A DNA stretch of 64,000 nt from Scolanthus callimorphus (GCA_033964015.1 CM066912.1:27589532-27653531); one strand, 5' to 3'; shown: positions 1 through 12,118, counted from the stretch's first letter. A program made the numbers and translations. The notes: generated by a model from the letters alone, not told the origin.

Positions 1-205
1 CGTTGCGAAATAGCCCCCTTACACGTGAAGCGTACCTATTTCCGCTAGCGAGGTATTAGCTGTTTCTACGAGCTGTTACTCGTTTCGGACAAGAACGAGT
101 TTATTTAAAATAGCGTCGATAAGATAGGTGTCCAAACTTGGACGAATCGAAAAGCGCGCGCGCTTTTACGAACCTTGTCAAACACTTACATTTATTTTTC
201 CACAG

Positions 206-379
206 GCACAGAGTCAAGCGCATTTCTCACAACAAGCACAAATCGCGGCGTTATTAATGGAGCTCCCAGAAATCGCGCCCAATCCAATGGGCCCTCTGCC
301 CCAAGTTAACGGACTTACCACAGAAAACCCTATGAGTATGGTTAACTATTATAGCCTCGCGGGTACGAGCTGGGACTAA
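206..379 (+). CDS. Last coding exon of an unrecognised gene
   Basis: A pyrimidine-rich tract ending in ttttccacag at 205 is a good splice acceptor. It is followed by 57 open codons and TAA at 377-379. The open frame also runs left of the acceptor, so the exon could begin earlier, but the acceptor makes 206 the likely start. The encoded tail is Gln/Ala-rich at first (SQAHFSQQAQIAALL), then Pro-rich (ELPEIAPNPMGPLPQ), and ends NYYSLAGTSWD. This low-complexity character resembles the C-terminus of a transcription factor or coactivator, but I do not recognise the family. Upstream exons lie outside the window. Possible poly(A) signals AATAAA occur at 855-860 and 913-918, which would give a 3' UTR of roughly 0.5 kb. 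The splice signal and the AT-rich drop after the stop support a real exon; the identity is unknown. Confidence 0.5.
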   Translation, partial: AQSQAHFSQQAQIAALLMELPEIAPNPMGPLPQVNGLTTENPMSMVNYYSLAGTSWD

Positions 380-2544
380 AATCGAGACGTACATAAACGT
401 CCATAGCTGTGCTATGTAATATTGTAGCTATTCTGATAGCAATTTCTATTAAATAATTCGTGCCATAAATGCACTGTTAATATTTTTGCTGAGTAAAATG
501 AATTCTGTACATAAATTTTATGATAATTTTTAAACGTAGACATAACTTGTATTTAGTCTGGTTAACTCGATGAGCATACGTTGCGCAATGCAAACTTCGT
601 GAATTATTACATGTTGTTTGCCATCGGAAGCTGTTTTTTGTTGCAGCAATATATTATGGTATCCGATTTGTATTATAATATAGCAGGTTCCCTGAACTAA
701 GGTAATCTAGTTAGGATAAGGATAACTTTTAAAAAATGTCCGTCAATGGACTTTTGTATCAATTCCATTTCAAGTTTTTGAAAGCGTCAACGTTTTTACT
801 ATAACAATGTTACATAATTCGTCTTTTTGACAAGATTTGATTCGAGAAAGTTTTAATAAACTTAATTTTTGGCACCGCAATTAGCACTAAAGACAAAACA
901 CCAGTTTACAGAAATAAACTGTGCTGGTGAAGATTTGATTAAAAATTGTTGCACTATTTTCGATTACGAAAACGTTTAACTAATTTGGCCGCTTGATTTT
1001 CATAATGAAATTTAGAGTCCACCAGTTTGTAAGTGAAATGAGCAACAGAGCACGGCAATTTCGACCACGTTTTCGGCACTACATTTTATAATACGGCTGT
1101 AGCCATTTTTGTTGGTGAGCTAGACAAAACTCTATGAGTCATCGGTATATAAAAGATAACTAAAAAGTTTCGCAGTATTTCTATCAGAAAAAAAACAGAT
1201 AAGACCACAATTGTGGTAGTGATTAAGTTCAGATAGGACTACGCGGAGTCCTAGAGAATAAAGTTCATGTGTACAACAAAAGGCGAATGATACAGATTTT
1301 TGATTTGTAAAAAAACACAGAACCATTTGCGGTTCCTAAAATAAAAGCAGCAACTCTAAGTCATCAGTGTTTGGGATTGAGAAGGAATAATTGCACGAAA
1401 GCTCTATTTACAGAGATTTCCGTCGACTAGGGAAGTTTCAAATAAACTTTCCAAACTCTTATTACTAAAGCACAAGAAATTTTTGAAACAAAAGAGAAAA
1501 AATTGGGTGGAAAATTTCGCGATTGTAAGTTAGGATTGCAAGCATTAGAAGACTGTTTCTTAGTTTGCAAGAAGAAAACTGAGCAACTACGGTATAGTAG
1601 CTCACTAATCGGGCTTTCTAGCATTATTAAGCTAAGTGAATTTGTGTTACTCCACTGTGTTGTAGTTTAATTTAAGTAAGTATGCTAGGCAGCTGAGCCA
1701 AATTTTATGAAAATTAGTGATTCTTGATAGGTAAACAGAAACCATGACAGAATAATTCAATCTCCTTCGAAGGGGAAAAAAATCAAAGAAATATATAAGA
1801 AAATATTAAATCATAGCACTTCCACAGCCATATGTTGTAAATAATCAGTGAAAATCAGTAATAAAAAGATATAATATACTTTTTCACGTTCGTGATTGTG
1901 GTTTCGAGATCTTATCTCGGTATTTTCAGGGGCTAAGCGACCACGTTGCTGAGAAAAAATATGTCTTTGTTTAAGCTGTTAATTTTTTGCATGAGCGATT
2001 TTGATTTTTCATAATTTTTCTGCTCAAAGTTCTGCAGTCTTTTGGCTTTCCCATAAAAATTATTGGTCTCAAAACGTTTGCAATTTAGGGTACAAGTTTG
2101 GAAACGAGAAAAATTGGTGAATGTCGCTAAAAGTTTTTCAAGTCTTGTATATATTATAAGCGTTGTCAACTGCATACCACTGAGTTCCATTGTTTTTAAG
2201 ATCTTTTTGCTAAGGGATAGTTGGTGAGGCAATGTTTTGTGATGCAAAATCGAGAAAACTGTTTGGAAGTCCGCCAAAAAAACAAGATTAAGGATTACAA
2301 AAGTCGTACGAAAGCTCGTCATGTTCGAGAAACAACGGGTCTTGAACACAGAGAGTGCAAGTTGCGGTATCACAAACGAGTGAAATCTATCCTTGTTAGA
2401 GTTGTGGTTTATGATAAAAGAACAATTGAGCAACCTATAAACATGGTGAAAAGGGAATAATATCAGACCAAAAGACAGTTATAATGTGCGACCACAATAA
2501 ATAGAGGCCGCTGGCAACAGGGGTAAGCTTTTTAAAACTTTACA
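380..2544. other. Probable 3' UTR then gene-free AT-rich DNA
   Basis: After the stop at 379 the sequence turns AT-rich and carries many short stops in all frames. AATAAA signals at 855 and 913 could end the upstream transcript. I see no further exon, RNA gene or clear transposon here. Short open frames on either strand look random in composition. Confidence 0.4.
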
Positions 2545-2864
2545 AAAGATTCAAACCCCATGTTGTGTCGCTAAGATAAGCCGAAAAGAGGACTAGAATG
2601 ACTGCAAGTGCAAGGATACGAATTTGCAAACGCAACGCTGTCTACAGTTTTCACGACTGCAACTTCAAAATGTGTACGCTTATTAATTGGAAACTGAGCT
2701 ATGAAAAGATTTATCCCCCACGTTTTGTCGCTAAAATAAGCCAAAAATGAACTAGAATGACTGCAAGTGCAATGTGCGAACTGGAAAAGCAAGGCTGTCT
2801 ACAGTTTTCACAACTGCAACTTCGAATCAAATGTGTACGCTTACTAATTTCATGGTTGGCACGC
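2545..2864. repeat. 160-bp tandem duplication
   Basis: Two diverged copies lie head to tail with a period of about 160 bp. Matching landmarks are tgtcgctaagataagcc (2566) against tgtcgctaaaataagcc (2726), and the following actagaatgactgcaagtgcaa and gctgtctacagttttcac in each copy. Divergence is moderate, so the duplication is not very recent. Confidence 0.75.
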
Positions 2865-3140
2865 TTTCTGAATGACAAAATCCAGGATTTTCCAGGAAAT
2901 CTTTCGTTATTTTTCCAGGAGTTTTTAGTATTGGGTAGAAATGCCCCCTCCCCCCAAAAAACATGATAAGACTGGAGGATGTCATAATTTGATCTCATAA
3001 TTTGATTCACGAAACTGACTGATTGAACCACATCTGAGTTGAAACATTTTTCCAGGAGTTTTCCAGGATTTTCGCCAGGAAGGAAATAAAAATCCAGGAT
3101 ATTCCAGGCCGATTTCCAGGAGGCGTATGAACCCTGCTGT
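2865..3140. repeat. Dispersed element rich in TTCCAGGA words
   Basis: The words ttttccaggattttcc and aatccaggatattccag recur. A closely related copy is at 15085-15245, sharing the run attcaaccacatttgagttgaaaca and the same closing tttccagga. This is an interspersed repeat of unknown class; no coding capacity is visible. Confidence 0.6.
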
Positions 3141-3690
3141 AATTTGAAATTTTGACGGCACTGGTACTTTCAAAAAGACAGTTCAGTTCGTAAGAAATCA
3201 AAAGAGCCTTTTCATTCACTATTCTCACTCGCATTTCTCTAGTCGTGCAGACTTCCCTTTTTATTATCATTATTATTTATTTATTTACAAATATACTTCT
3301 TTACAACATATATTACATTCATCCAGCAATATTACATAATTACAAACAGACAAATATATACATTAATGACGAAAATTTAATCTAAACAAAGCCTAAGTTT
3401 ATATCATCACCATTTTTAATAGCCCACCATTTTCCAAACTGTTCCCAAAATATTTTCACTTGTTGACATGATAGGAATAGGTTGCGCAAATCTTGACTTC
3501 CCTTCTTCGTGCATCACTGCTGGCAAACTTTCCGATCTACTACTCTTGGCAAAAAGGCCGGAACAAGTAAATATTTCCAGCAGTTCAGAAAAGACCTGTA
3601 TTTTTTGCTCTAGACGCTTAGAAATGGAGAAATACGGTGTTTTAACTCTCAAGTCGGAGAAAGCATCCATTTCCATCGGCTGATTTAGAG

Positions 3691-3845
3691 AATATAGCGC
3701 TATTCACTGTTTATCAACATTGCCATTGTAATGCTAATGTGCCAACCGTAGATTGAATAGCGCCCTTTGTTCTGTGAACCAATCGATCTCTGGTTGGCAC
3801 ATTAATAACAATGGATGACGTCAGCGTGAACAGCGCTATAGGGCA
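3691..3845. mobile_element. MITE with TATAGCGCTRTTCAC inverted ends, nested in another repeat
   Basis: The left end reads atagcgctattcactg and the right end gtgaacagcgctata, a clear terminal inverted repeat around 150 bp. It interrupts a copy of the GAGCCTGTGTCAG family. The flanks gctgatttagagaata (left) and gggcaattttctcgaat (right) are contiguous in the empty-site copy at 41380-41400. A second partial copy of the inserted element begins at 27070. Confidence 0.75.
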
Positions 3846-4041
3846 ATTTTCTCGAATAAATTTGGTAAATCAAATCTGAAACTTTGTTTTAAAATCTTGG
3901 TTTAGGGATCTCTACACGTAATTTGTCTTCTAATATCGAATGAACGAAGGAACGACAGTGATTTTATGGACGATTCCAGCTATAAATACACGCGCGCACT
4001 GCATGTCGGTAAATGTGAGATTAACACTACCATTTTCGTTC

Positions 4042-4256
4042 AACCCTGAAGCTTGACAATTGTTTCGCGTTGGTTTATGTGTCAAACCTGCGCGTTTTGT
4101 CGAGAAGAAGTCGCGTTTCTTGCTCGCTGATTGGCTGCTGTTTTGACCATTATTTTTAAGCCAATCAGAGTGCGAGAAACGCGACTACTTCTCGGCAAAA
4201 CGTGCACGTTTGAAACGTAAACCTACGCGAAAAATTGTCAAGCTTCAGGGTTGAAC
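4042..4256. mobile_element. Palindromic foldback element, about 215 bp
   Basis: It begins gttcaaccctgaagcttgac and ends gtcaagcttcagggttgaac. Inner arms also pair (gagaagaagtcgcgtttct against agaaacgcgactacttctc), so almost the whole element could fold into one hairpin. It has no coding capacity and is a non-autonomous DNA transposon remnant. Confidence 0.8.
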
Positions 4257-4544
4257 GGAAATGGCAGTCATGCAATTGTGGAATTTGTCAAGGGCATTTC
4301 TAACTAAATTAATTGAAAAGCACACGCGTGCCTGGCTGGGTTGGGCTAAGGATGGGTTTCTACAGAAATATCCCGTGCGTAAGATTCTGGCGTTTTTATC
4401 TCGATTTGGAAAATAATTCACACTTATTAAAATGCCTTGTGAATAAAGCACTAAAACAAAAGCTAGAGGAAGAACAGAACTAAGGCAGGTGGTCTTTCCA
4501 TAGTACGCTCTTGGAAAGGCCTTGATCAGTAGTCTACGTTCAAC

Positions 4545-5055
4545 AGGAGCTTCGCGGACTTTTTTCCAGGAGTAGGGTTTCATGTGGACTCTGGAAATTC
4601 CATTGGAGGGGAGGGGCGTCTCTTTAAAACTTCCCATGGCTATCCGGGCTAAAAAATGTGAATTTCCAGGGGGTATATAAACTTCAAAAGGAGACTCGCG
4701 GACTTTTTTCCAGGAGTGGGGTTTCGTGTGGACTCTGGAAATTACATTGGGAGGAGGGGTGTCTCTTTAAAACTTGAATTTCCAGGGGTATTTTAACTGG
4801 AAAAAAATGGAAATATCAGGGGAGGGGGTCTCACGTGGACCTTTACACTGTGAAAGCTAAATAAATAAAGGTACTTACATCAAGATTGTAATTATCGGCC
4901 GGGGGGGGGGGGGGGGGGGCGGATAGTGAAAACATGGGACGAAAATTTCCTCCAGCAAATACAGTAAATGTATGGGAAAATCCCCGAGAAAGGGGGTGCA
5001 GCCCCCCTGTCCCCCCTGCTGACCCCTCGAGTTAAATTCGGAAATATACAAAGAG
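4545..5055. repeat. Compound repeat: duplicated TTTTTCCAGGAGT unit, poly-G, CAGTAAATGTATGGGAAAA family
   Basis: Two copies of a unit (gacttttttccaggagt...gactctggaaatt...gtctctttaaaactt) lie at about 4557 and 4700. They are followed by a G run (4901-4919) and a copy of the family containing ccagcaaatacagtaaatgtatggg. Further members of the latter are at 11780-11880, 35515-35680 and, inverted, 56340-56430. Confidence 0.6.
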
Positions 5056-7365
5056 CGTTTTATTGTGAATCCCAGAGCAATCAACACGTTTAAGTAATAT
5101 ACTTTTTCACCTTGCAAAAAGCTTATTCAATTGGCAAATCTACGAAAAGACGTCTGCCAAAATATTATTTGGAGTTCCCATTGCATAAGCAAAACAAAAA
5201 AAAAACTTTTAATAGGCAGGATAGCTTGTTCACTAAGCTTAATGCAATACATGCTTTCTGCGTCAAAGAGCAAGACTCATCTACAGAACAAAAGTGTAAG
5301 ATCCTTTAATCTTTCAAAACATTTAACAAAACGAAACAGGATATTACAAAATCGTATTTAATCTTTTCCCGTGTTTGTGAACAAATAAAGACGAAGTTTT
5401 GAAGCTTAATATGAATGTCACTTTCGTCCAGACAGTTGTACTACAAACTCCATTTTGCATGTGCAATTTGCACATCACATTTTCTTTGTCCGTGTCTTTG
5501 TTTGGGACAACTTTAGGATGTACAAGTTTTCATTTGATTATAAATTTGTGAATAACAATTTTACTAACAATTTGTTCATTAACAAGCTTTCAGAACCCGA
5601 CGAAAGTTGGTAAATATTTTTCAATGCATGTTCTGCGATGTTTAACGTTGTTCATTGCATGTTTAGCGTTCACTAAATCACTGAAAACGCAACTTCGGGA
5701 AACGTTGGATCATCTTGAATCATGTTGACACTGCCTGTTTAATCATGTTCAATAATGTTGAACCGTTTAACTTTTCGTGAAAAACAAACGAAAAAGTCAA
5801 CAATCCCGCGTAATATGAATCAAATCTTTAGGCATTGCTATCACCGTTTGAAAGTTACTAGGTATCTAAAAATGAAGTTGAATGATTTGAACATAAGTTG
5901 AACATGTTAAATTGGGTTTGCCCAGTCTAATAATAGAATCATAATCCTTGCTTGATAAAGCGTGAATCAATTTGTACATAAAATGACGACCTGTTTGTGT
6001 ACACTAATCGATTGTGAATTAAAATATGAAAGAACGCTTCAAAACCAACGAGTGACAAAGTAATTTGTACACGCTTTCCCTTTTCGACATTGGCAAGGTT
6101 TTAGCTTGCAAACTTTCGATATTGTTGGCCGCTTTTCAACTGAGAAATTTTGAGGGGAGGGATTCAAGTACGCCTGAAAGAGTGAGGTCCTATTTTTGCC
6201 TTATACATTTGCTTATGCATACGCTTCCACACATAAAGTAAAATATTGGAAGTTTATGTCCTATTTTAACTGAAGCAAAAAGAACTAGACCACACCTCTA
6301 ATAAAATAGCACTAACGAAGCTTGGGACTTGAAAAGGTTTAATAGTTACTGCTAATCCTTTTAAGTACTCTGAAGTTCGTCAAACAACAACCCAACGTCC
6401 AACACAACAGAGGCACTCGTTTTAAGCGTGTTTTATGCTTACTTTTCACAGTAAATTGGGAGGGTTTAAACCAGTTTTAATGAGAAATTTGCATGTACTG
6501 CGAAAGTTCATTCATTTAATGGCCGAAAGCAAAACATGCAGTTAGCGTCTGCAGTATTTATCTGCATTTCAAATGAATTAGCCGTTCCTGTATATTCTTT
6601 TCAAGTTCCTGGTGGTAGTTTTTACAATGATGAAACGACATAAACAATAATCAAAATCTTATTAAGATTAAGAAGTGTGATGCACATATAATCCGATATA
6701 CAATAGCAAGCCTATAAAAATATCTTATATGTAGAACATATTTACTTTATTGGCAACAATACTCTAAACTTGTTTTATCGGCTCCTTTTGAAACCTTGGG
6801 CCATGCATAGACCCTCAAAGGATTTTCTGATAAACGTTTAACTTGAAATTATATTCAGAGAAAAGAAAGCCAAAAGGGGTTATAAACATAGTGCGTCCAC
6901 AATATAGGGCTGAACCATGTTCATATTAAACATTGATCTCGTCCATTTCTGTGTTCCTGTGAAACATCACACCTGCCAATATGTTGTTTGACTCTAATAA
7001 TATCTACTGTGGTGACATATGTACTACATTCCAATTAAAGTTGAGAGTTGTTTAAGTTTTGAATATTCGACGAAACATGTCTTACTTGACAAGTGTGAAC
7101 GCACCATTGTCACAATTACATATTCTCACCCCTAAGTATTGATTGATTGCCAAATACTAAACACCGATTCTAAGTTTTTTAATCAATAAGCTACGAATTT
7201 TGCTGCAACGATTTACAAGCAAGCTACGTTGCTATCATTTGCTGTTTTGTGGCCGCAGTTTCTTCTTGACGTTTTATGACGAGTTCGACAATAGATAGTT
7301 AACGAGGCGCATAGCCAAGTTGACTATTTGACTCATAGAAAATGAGAACGAGTAGTCTAATTGTT
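5056..7365. other. Gene-free AT-rich stretch
   Basis: I see no exon, RNA gene or well-bounded transposon. Short open frames around 5112-5361 on the plus strand have low-complexity, Lys-rich translations and no splice context. They are probably chance. Confidence 0.4.
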
Positions 7366-7368
7366 TTA

Positions 7369-7543
7369 CTAGAAACCCACTAGCATACTACCTTCGAGTT
7401 GTTGCTAAAACCTATTTATTTTCATGTTTTTAGGAAGTTTTGCGCTAGCGTTTACGCTACTCGCTATCTATTACGTGATAGATAGCGAGTAGCGGAGCCA
7501 ATCAAATTGCAGGATTCGTGATAGTATGTAAGTGGGTTTCTAC
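7369..7543. mobile_element. MITE with TAGAAACCCACT ends and central hairpin
   Basis: The left end tagaaacccactagcatacta pairs with the right end tagtatgtaagtgggtttcta. A central perfect hairpin (tactcgctatctat/atagatagcgagta) lies at about 7458-7494. Length is about 175 bp with no coding capacity. Confidence 0.7.
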
Positions 7544-9135
7544 TGAAACAGTGTTTGCGAGCGTAAATATGTTTTGGGCCAGACTAAGGTTCATTTTAGC
7601 CCGAGCGCATTGAGGGATAAAATTATCACTGAGAAGGGCCGAAAACATATTTACGCCCAAGAACATCAACTACATTACTCTTATTAGAACTTTGGAGTGC
7701 AATGAGTGCAAAAACAATAATTTATGGCGACCATAATCAACGCCGATTGATTGTCGCGCGGGCTCTTCCCGGATAATACGCTACAATGCTCGCCAAAGTT
7801 ATTATAATAGGATATTTAGTTACGATCGACCTATTATTCTGGTATTGTAAAAAGCGATTAAAACTTATTTCTTAATATCGCCTTTCACACTGGATATTTT
7901 ATACAATTGCTCGGCAATTACGATACGAGACTTTGCGACGCTGAACAAGAAAGCTCCTTCTGGGGAGGGGAGATCATTCGCTTTGCTCAACTAAATTTGT
8001 CACGGCGCGACCGCGAGAATTAGTTTTGGCGAGAAAATGACAACGCTTGCGTGAGTCACTTTTGGCGGGAAAACAAGGACGCACACCTACTTAGATATGA
8101 GATATGAAAGCCGATAAAATGTCTATTGTTCAACAGTGGGTTTGCGCAAACAGTCGCGCACACAACCTTTTGAGGGGCGTCGGTCTTGTGTTAGTTACAA
8201 GCAATGCCGCTCAAAGTGTGCCAACAACACAACACACTTTCCTTTTAAAGCTTTAGACAATATCAAAATCAACTCAGCATTTTGTATTTCGCTGTACAAT
8301 TATTGTATGATTTTATCTGCGTTCTGGACTATTGCTTATAGTACCTACTTAGCATGAAGTTTCCAGACAAAAGTCAAACTAGCGAGAGGTTCTCGAAGAA
8401 CGTTCTCTGGTTATGTGCTTTATTTACTCAACAATCTCCTTTTTTAAAAGCTTTAGTAACATTATAATCATAGAAGCTCTTGTCTCTCGTACTATCGCTT
8501 TCTTTCTGTAGAGACATGCGTGCAGTTAATCTAATGCTGACGCCCAATAAAGTATTGTTCGCGATAGGTTGCGCAAACCCACGGTCTAAAATAAACATCA
8601 AGATTCGAGTGCGATAAATCACGGTTTCCATAGCGAAGGCTTGCCCACAAAACACGTGAAGTACCTTGCGTGAACATGCACAGCATTTTGATGATTTGTT
8701 TTCCTTATAACTTTATTCGGCTGCATATATTTGCCAAACTGTTTTGTGACCAGCATTTATTATTATATCTTCCTTCGCATTATTTACCTAATTTTCCCGC
8801 AGTCTGGACTGAGCTGGTAAAAATATTCCAGCAAATATTAAATTGATACCGATCAAAGTACAAGCTCTCTATAAAACATTTTTTTCACTATAATAACTAC
8901 TTTCAAAAGTGCAAAATTTTGACCTTATATTCATAAACTGCAAAGTTAGAAAATCATAGAAGCCACATTTCTACTCTGTCCGTTGCGTGCAGTTAATCCT
9001 ATGCCGATACTAGCGACAACATTGTGTGCGCGGCAGCTTGCAAAAATCAAGGGAGAAAACAAACATTTTACTGGATAAGCAAACAAAGCACAGTCAAAAG
9101 ATTCAAACTGATTGTTGTGTTAATACCTAGGGCAG
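7544..9135. other. Gene-free stretch with diffuse inverted words
   Basis: No gene is recognised. The word gtgggtttgcgcaa at 8136 is repeated inverted at about 8568, and gcgtgcagttaat occurs at about 8519 and 8986. These hint at decayed inverted-repeat elements, but no clean ends can be drawn. Confidence 0.35.
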
Positions 9136-9139
9136 ACTT

Positions 9140-9370
9140 TAGGGCCAGACCATTTGACTTCTGAGGGGGAGGGGGTGGACGATTTTGAAAATAAACATCC
9201 TGCATGCACGGCCCGAAGGGACCAAAAAAATTTCCTGCACAGCATATTTGTTATAATCCTCAAATAATTTTACGAAATAAGTATCCTACAATATCTTAGA
9301 GAGGTAAAAAAATCTTGCAAAAAAAATCATCCACCCCTTCCCTCAAAAGTCAAATGGTCGGCCCCTTATA
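9140..9370. mobile_element. MITE with GGGGCCAGACCATTTGACTT ends
   Basis: The left arm runs gggccagaccatttgacttctgaggggg and the right arm ccctcaaaagtcaaatggtcggcccc, complementary with few mismatches. The arms extend into gtggacgatttt / aaatcatccacc. Length is about 230 bp and it is non-coding. Confidence 0.75.
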
Positions 9371-9409
9371 CTGTCGGAGACTAAAGCGCTAAAAAATTAT
9401 CTTGCCAAT

Positions 9410-9836
9410 ATACCCATATCACGTTGATATGGTTTAATTCTACTAACTATGGGTTTAATGATATCTTATAATTAGCAGGAAACGAAGTCCAGTATTCGAT
9501 TCAGAACATCCGTTTAGTAAAACTGCAAAGTTTGGTGAAGATTTGCTGAACACTGATCGAGATATGATTTTTCTAAATTGGTAACTTTTACAATAAAATG
9601 TTTGGTGGTAGCGCATCGATGCGCTCCTCGTTTTATGTTTTTGCCCATATATTTCTTTATTAAACAAAATAGGCCAGAAAGCTACGTTTTGAAAATTCAT
9701 GTATCTCAGACAGTTTTAGTGTAATTCTTCCCATACTTTGCAGCTTTTCTAACACGGATGTGCTGAATTGAATACTGGACTTCGTTTCCTGGTAACTAGA
9801 AGATATCATTAAGCCATCTTAACGTGATATGGGTCT
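9410..9836. mobile_element. Long-armed foldback element
   Basis: The left arm (about 9411-9540) contains acccatatcacgtt, gatatctt, aggaaacgaagtccagtatt and gcaaagtttgg. The right arm carries the complement of each in reverse order, ending cgtgatatgggt at about 9833. Arms are about 130 bp each, a foldback structure without coding sequence. Confidence 0.75.
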
Positions 9837-9993
9837 ATAATAGAAGAATAAACGAAAACTCCGAAAACAAGGCTTTATAGACTCCAAGACTTTGGTAGAG
9901 CCAGACGAACCCATCACTTCGTGTTACAGCTAAATTGTGAGCATTTTCAAAACGTTCTTGGTTTCGTATTTTTGTTTCGCCACTCAAACCATC

Positions 9994-10440
9994 TAAAGCC
10001 GGGGAAATACGAGGCACAAAAACCCTCAACTTGTCGCGCAACATTGTTGCGTTGCAAGTCTAATGTTTGTTGCTCGTTTTTCATGAAATTCACAACTTGT
10101 CGCGCAACATTTTGTTTGATGATCACACATGCGAGCCCAAGGCAGATTTTGCCTCTTAACACCTCATTTCTATTGACTAATTAACTTGAATTGTAGGCAA
10201 AATGTTGCGCGACAAGTTGTGTGTTTCATGAAAAACGAGCAACAAAGCCAGAATTTGTGTCTCAAAGTAGACCCGCGCTCTACTTCGCGCAACAAGTTTT
10301 CACAACCTGCAACAAATGTTTTTGTTGCGCGACAAGTTGTGCCGCGAGATGAAAAACGCGCAACATCGATCATCAACTTGCAACGCAACAATGTTCCGCG
10401 ACAAGTTGAGGGATTTTGTGCCTCGTATTTCCCCGGCTTA
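9994..10440. mobile_element. MITE family with TAAAGCCGGGGAAATACG ends, copy 1
   Basis: Terminal inverted repeats are taaagccggggaaatacgagg and cctcgtatttccccggctta. The interior repeats ttgtcgcgcaaca and its complement tgttgcgcgacaa many times as paired subterminal words. Copy 2 is at 25131-25546. Such reiterated words near the ends are typical of transposase-binding sites in non-autonomous DNA elements (inference). A TTAA-flanked element sits directly against its right end. Confidence 0.8.
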
Positions 10441-10441
10441 A

Positions 10442-11147
10442 GGTATGAGTATACCTTTGCGTGAGGGATGTCAAATTTTCGCGAAAAAAAACACTGTCGC
10501 GTCATTATTTACACTACAAGGGCCATTTATATATCATTTTAAAGCTTGTGGAACGGCCTTTCTTACTTAGTGGTATATTTATATGCAACATTACTTTGAT
10601 GGATCGTTTTCGTCGTTTTGTGCTTCAAAGGAAAAGTACCATTTTTTGCTTTTAAAAGCTCCTGCCACTTCCAGTTAATGTTAAAAGCTCCAGATTTCCG
10701 CAAAATGTATTCCTGAGAGGGCGATCTGATAAAAGGTGTGCGGGATTATTGATATTTTACATATTTGCGGAAATATCATGTAAAACAGGTTGAAAATCGA
10801 TATTTTTGGCAATGTTAACACAAAAATTAGCATAAAATATGTTTTGAAAGGAAAATCAAAAATCCCGTACACCTTTTTTTAGATCACCTTCTAAAGAATA
10901 GATTTTGCTTAAATATGGAGCTGTGCAATTTAATTGTAAGAAGTTGGAACTTTTTCAGGAAAGTCGGTGCTTTTTTCTTTAGAGCTAAACAAATATATGT
11001 TAATGTACAATATAATGAAAAGAAAGTTATTTATCAGATAGCCCAACCTTTTAGCTTTAAAATGATATATAAACGACGTTTGTGGTGTAAATTGTGACGC
11101 GATACGATTTTTTTTCCCGTGACACCCTTCAAAGGTATACTCATACC
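10442..11147. mobile_element. 706-bp element with TTAA target duplication
   Basis: The ends are ggtatgagtatacctttg and caaaggtatactcatacc, exactly complementary. TTAA is present on both sides (10438-10441 and 11148-11151). Subterminal arms also match (gaaaaaaaacactgtcgcgtc against gacgcgatacgattttttttc). TTAA duplication is the mark of piggyBac and Kolobok-type transposases. The element carries no transposase, so it is non-autonomous. Confidence 0.85.
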
Positions 11148-11664
11148 TTAAGCCAATCCGGTCCTTGCTCTGTTTCGCCTAGTGCAGTAGATTGGCTTTC
11201 TGTCGCGACGAGACTTCCCGGCCCATCGCCAAACAACGACCTTGGACGCCTGCAAAAGCGCTTTGATCTTTGAACGATTTTTGTTTATGTTTACTGAGTA
11301 TTCTGTTGTCTTCTTATAAACCTGAAGCAATTACATATGGCAAGAATAAATCATTTTAACAATGTCTTTGTAAACTCTCATTTGTCAAATGTCAAATGAA
11401 CAATGTGGTATAAAAGGGCAGAATAGTTCTCTGTTGTTACGAACAAAATTAATAAGCTCACTGTCTAATTAATTTAATTAACTCTTTTTGTATGTCAAAA
11501 CAGAGGTAAAAGTAGGCGTCACATCGACATGCAAAGGAAGAATCGTGAGCTGCGAGGCAGAGCAATGGGGAACCTAAAACTGATGCCGCATCATGCGTCC
11601 TTGCGAAAAATATAACTATTTTTACCATGACTATTTAAGCATTAGAGCACAACTTTCTATGACT

Positions 11665-11885
11665 TTATCGGCGCAATAGAGCACGCGTGATGTTGGGAGA
11701 GACACGAGAACGTTGTAAAATCACGAGCCGCAGTCGAGTGATTTTAAAACGTTTCGAGTGTCTCTCCCAACATCACAAGTGTGTGAAAACATGGGACGAA
11801 AAAGCTCAAATTTTATCCAGCAAATACAGTAAATGTATGGGAAAATTTCCGAGAAAGGGGGTTTGGGGGGGGGGGGCCTCACCGG
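11665..11885. repeat. Short hairpin (TGATGTTGGGAGAGACAC) plus CAGTAAATGTATGGG family fragment
   Basis: tgatgttgggagagacacga at 11689 is repeated inverted as gtgtctctcccaacatca at about 11757-11774. It is followed at once by ccagcaaatacagtaaatgtatggg and a G run, the same family as at 4950 and 35600. Confidence 0.65.
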
Positions 11886-11977
11886 AGACGGAAAACAGAA
11901 GAAGAACTACATGTAGGAGCAGAGTGGAGATAAGGAATTAACCTTGTGTGAAAGCTAACGTGCTAATGAAATGGAGG

Positions 11978-12118
11978 AGCAGTTGGAGAAGAGACGTGGA
12001 AAAGGAAATGAAAGAGTTTGGACTGTACTGGACAGATCTCGGACGAGTGGCCCAAAGTCGGGTGCGCTGGAGGACGTTCGTCGATGGCTTATGCCCCGCA
12101 GGGGGGCATAGGAAGTAA
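11978..12118 (+). pseudogene. LINE 3' end: C-terminal tail of a reverse transcriptase polyprotein
   Basis: The frame reads SSWRRDVEKEMKEFGLYW, then DLGRVAQSRVRWRTFVDGLC, then PAGGHRK before a stop at 12116-12118. The pattern W..DLGR.AQ.R..WR.FV.GLC is the conserved end of many non-LTR retrotransposon ORFs. The rest of the ORF is absent, so this is a 5'-truncated dead copy. Clade assignment (RTE-like or related) is uncertain. Confidence 0.6.

Noticed and set aside
1132..5361. Scattered 60-166 codon open frames on both strands
   Set aside because: They have no splice context or recognisable domain, overlap repeats or one another, and have AT-driven composition.
9994..10440. Repeated TTGTCGCGCAACA words considered as a CRISPR or operator array
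   Set aside because: The words occur in both orientations within terminal inverted repeats and in a second genomic copy; a transposon explains them better.
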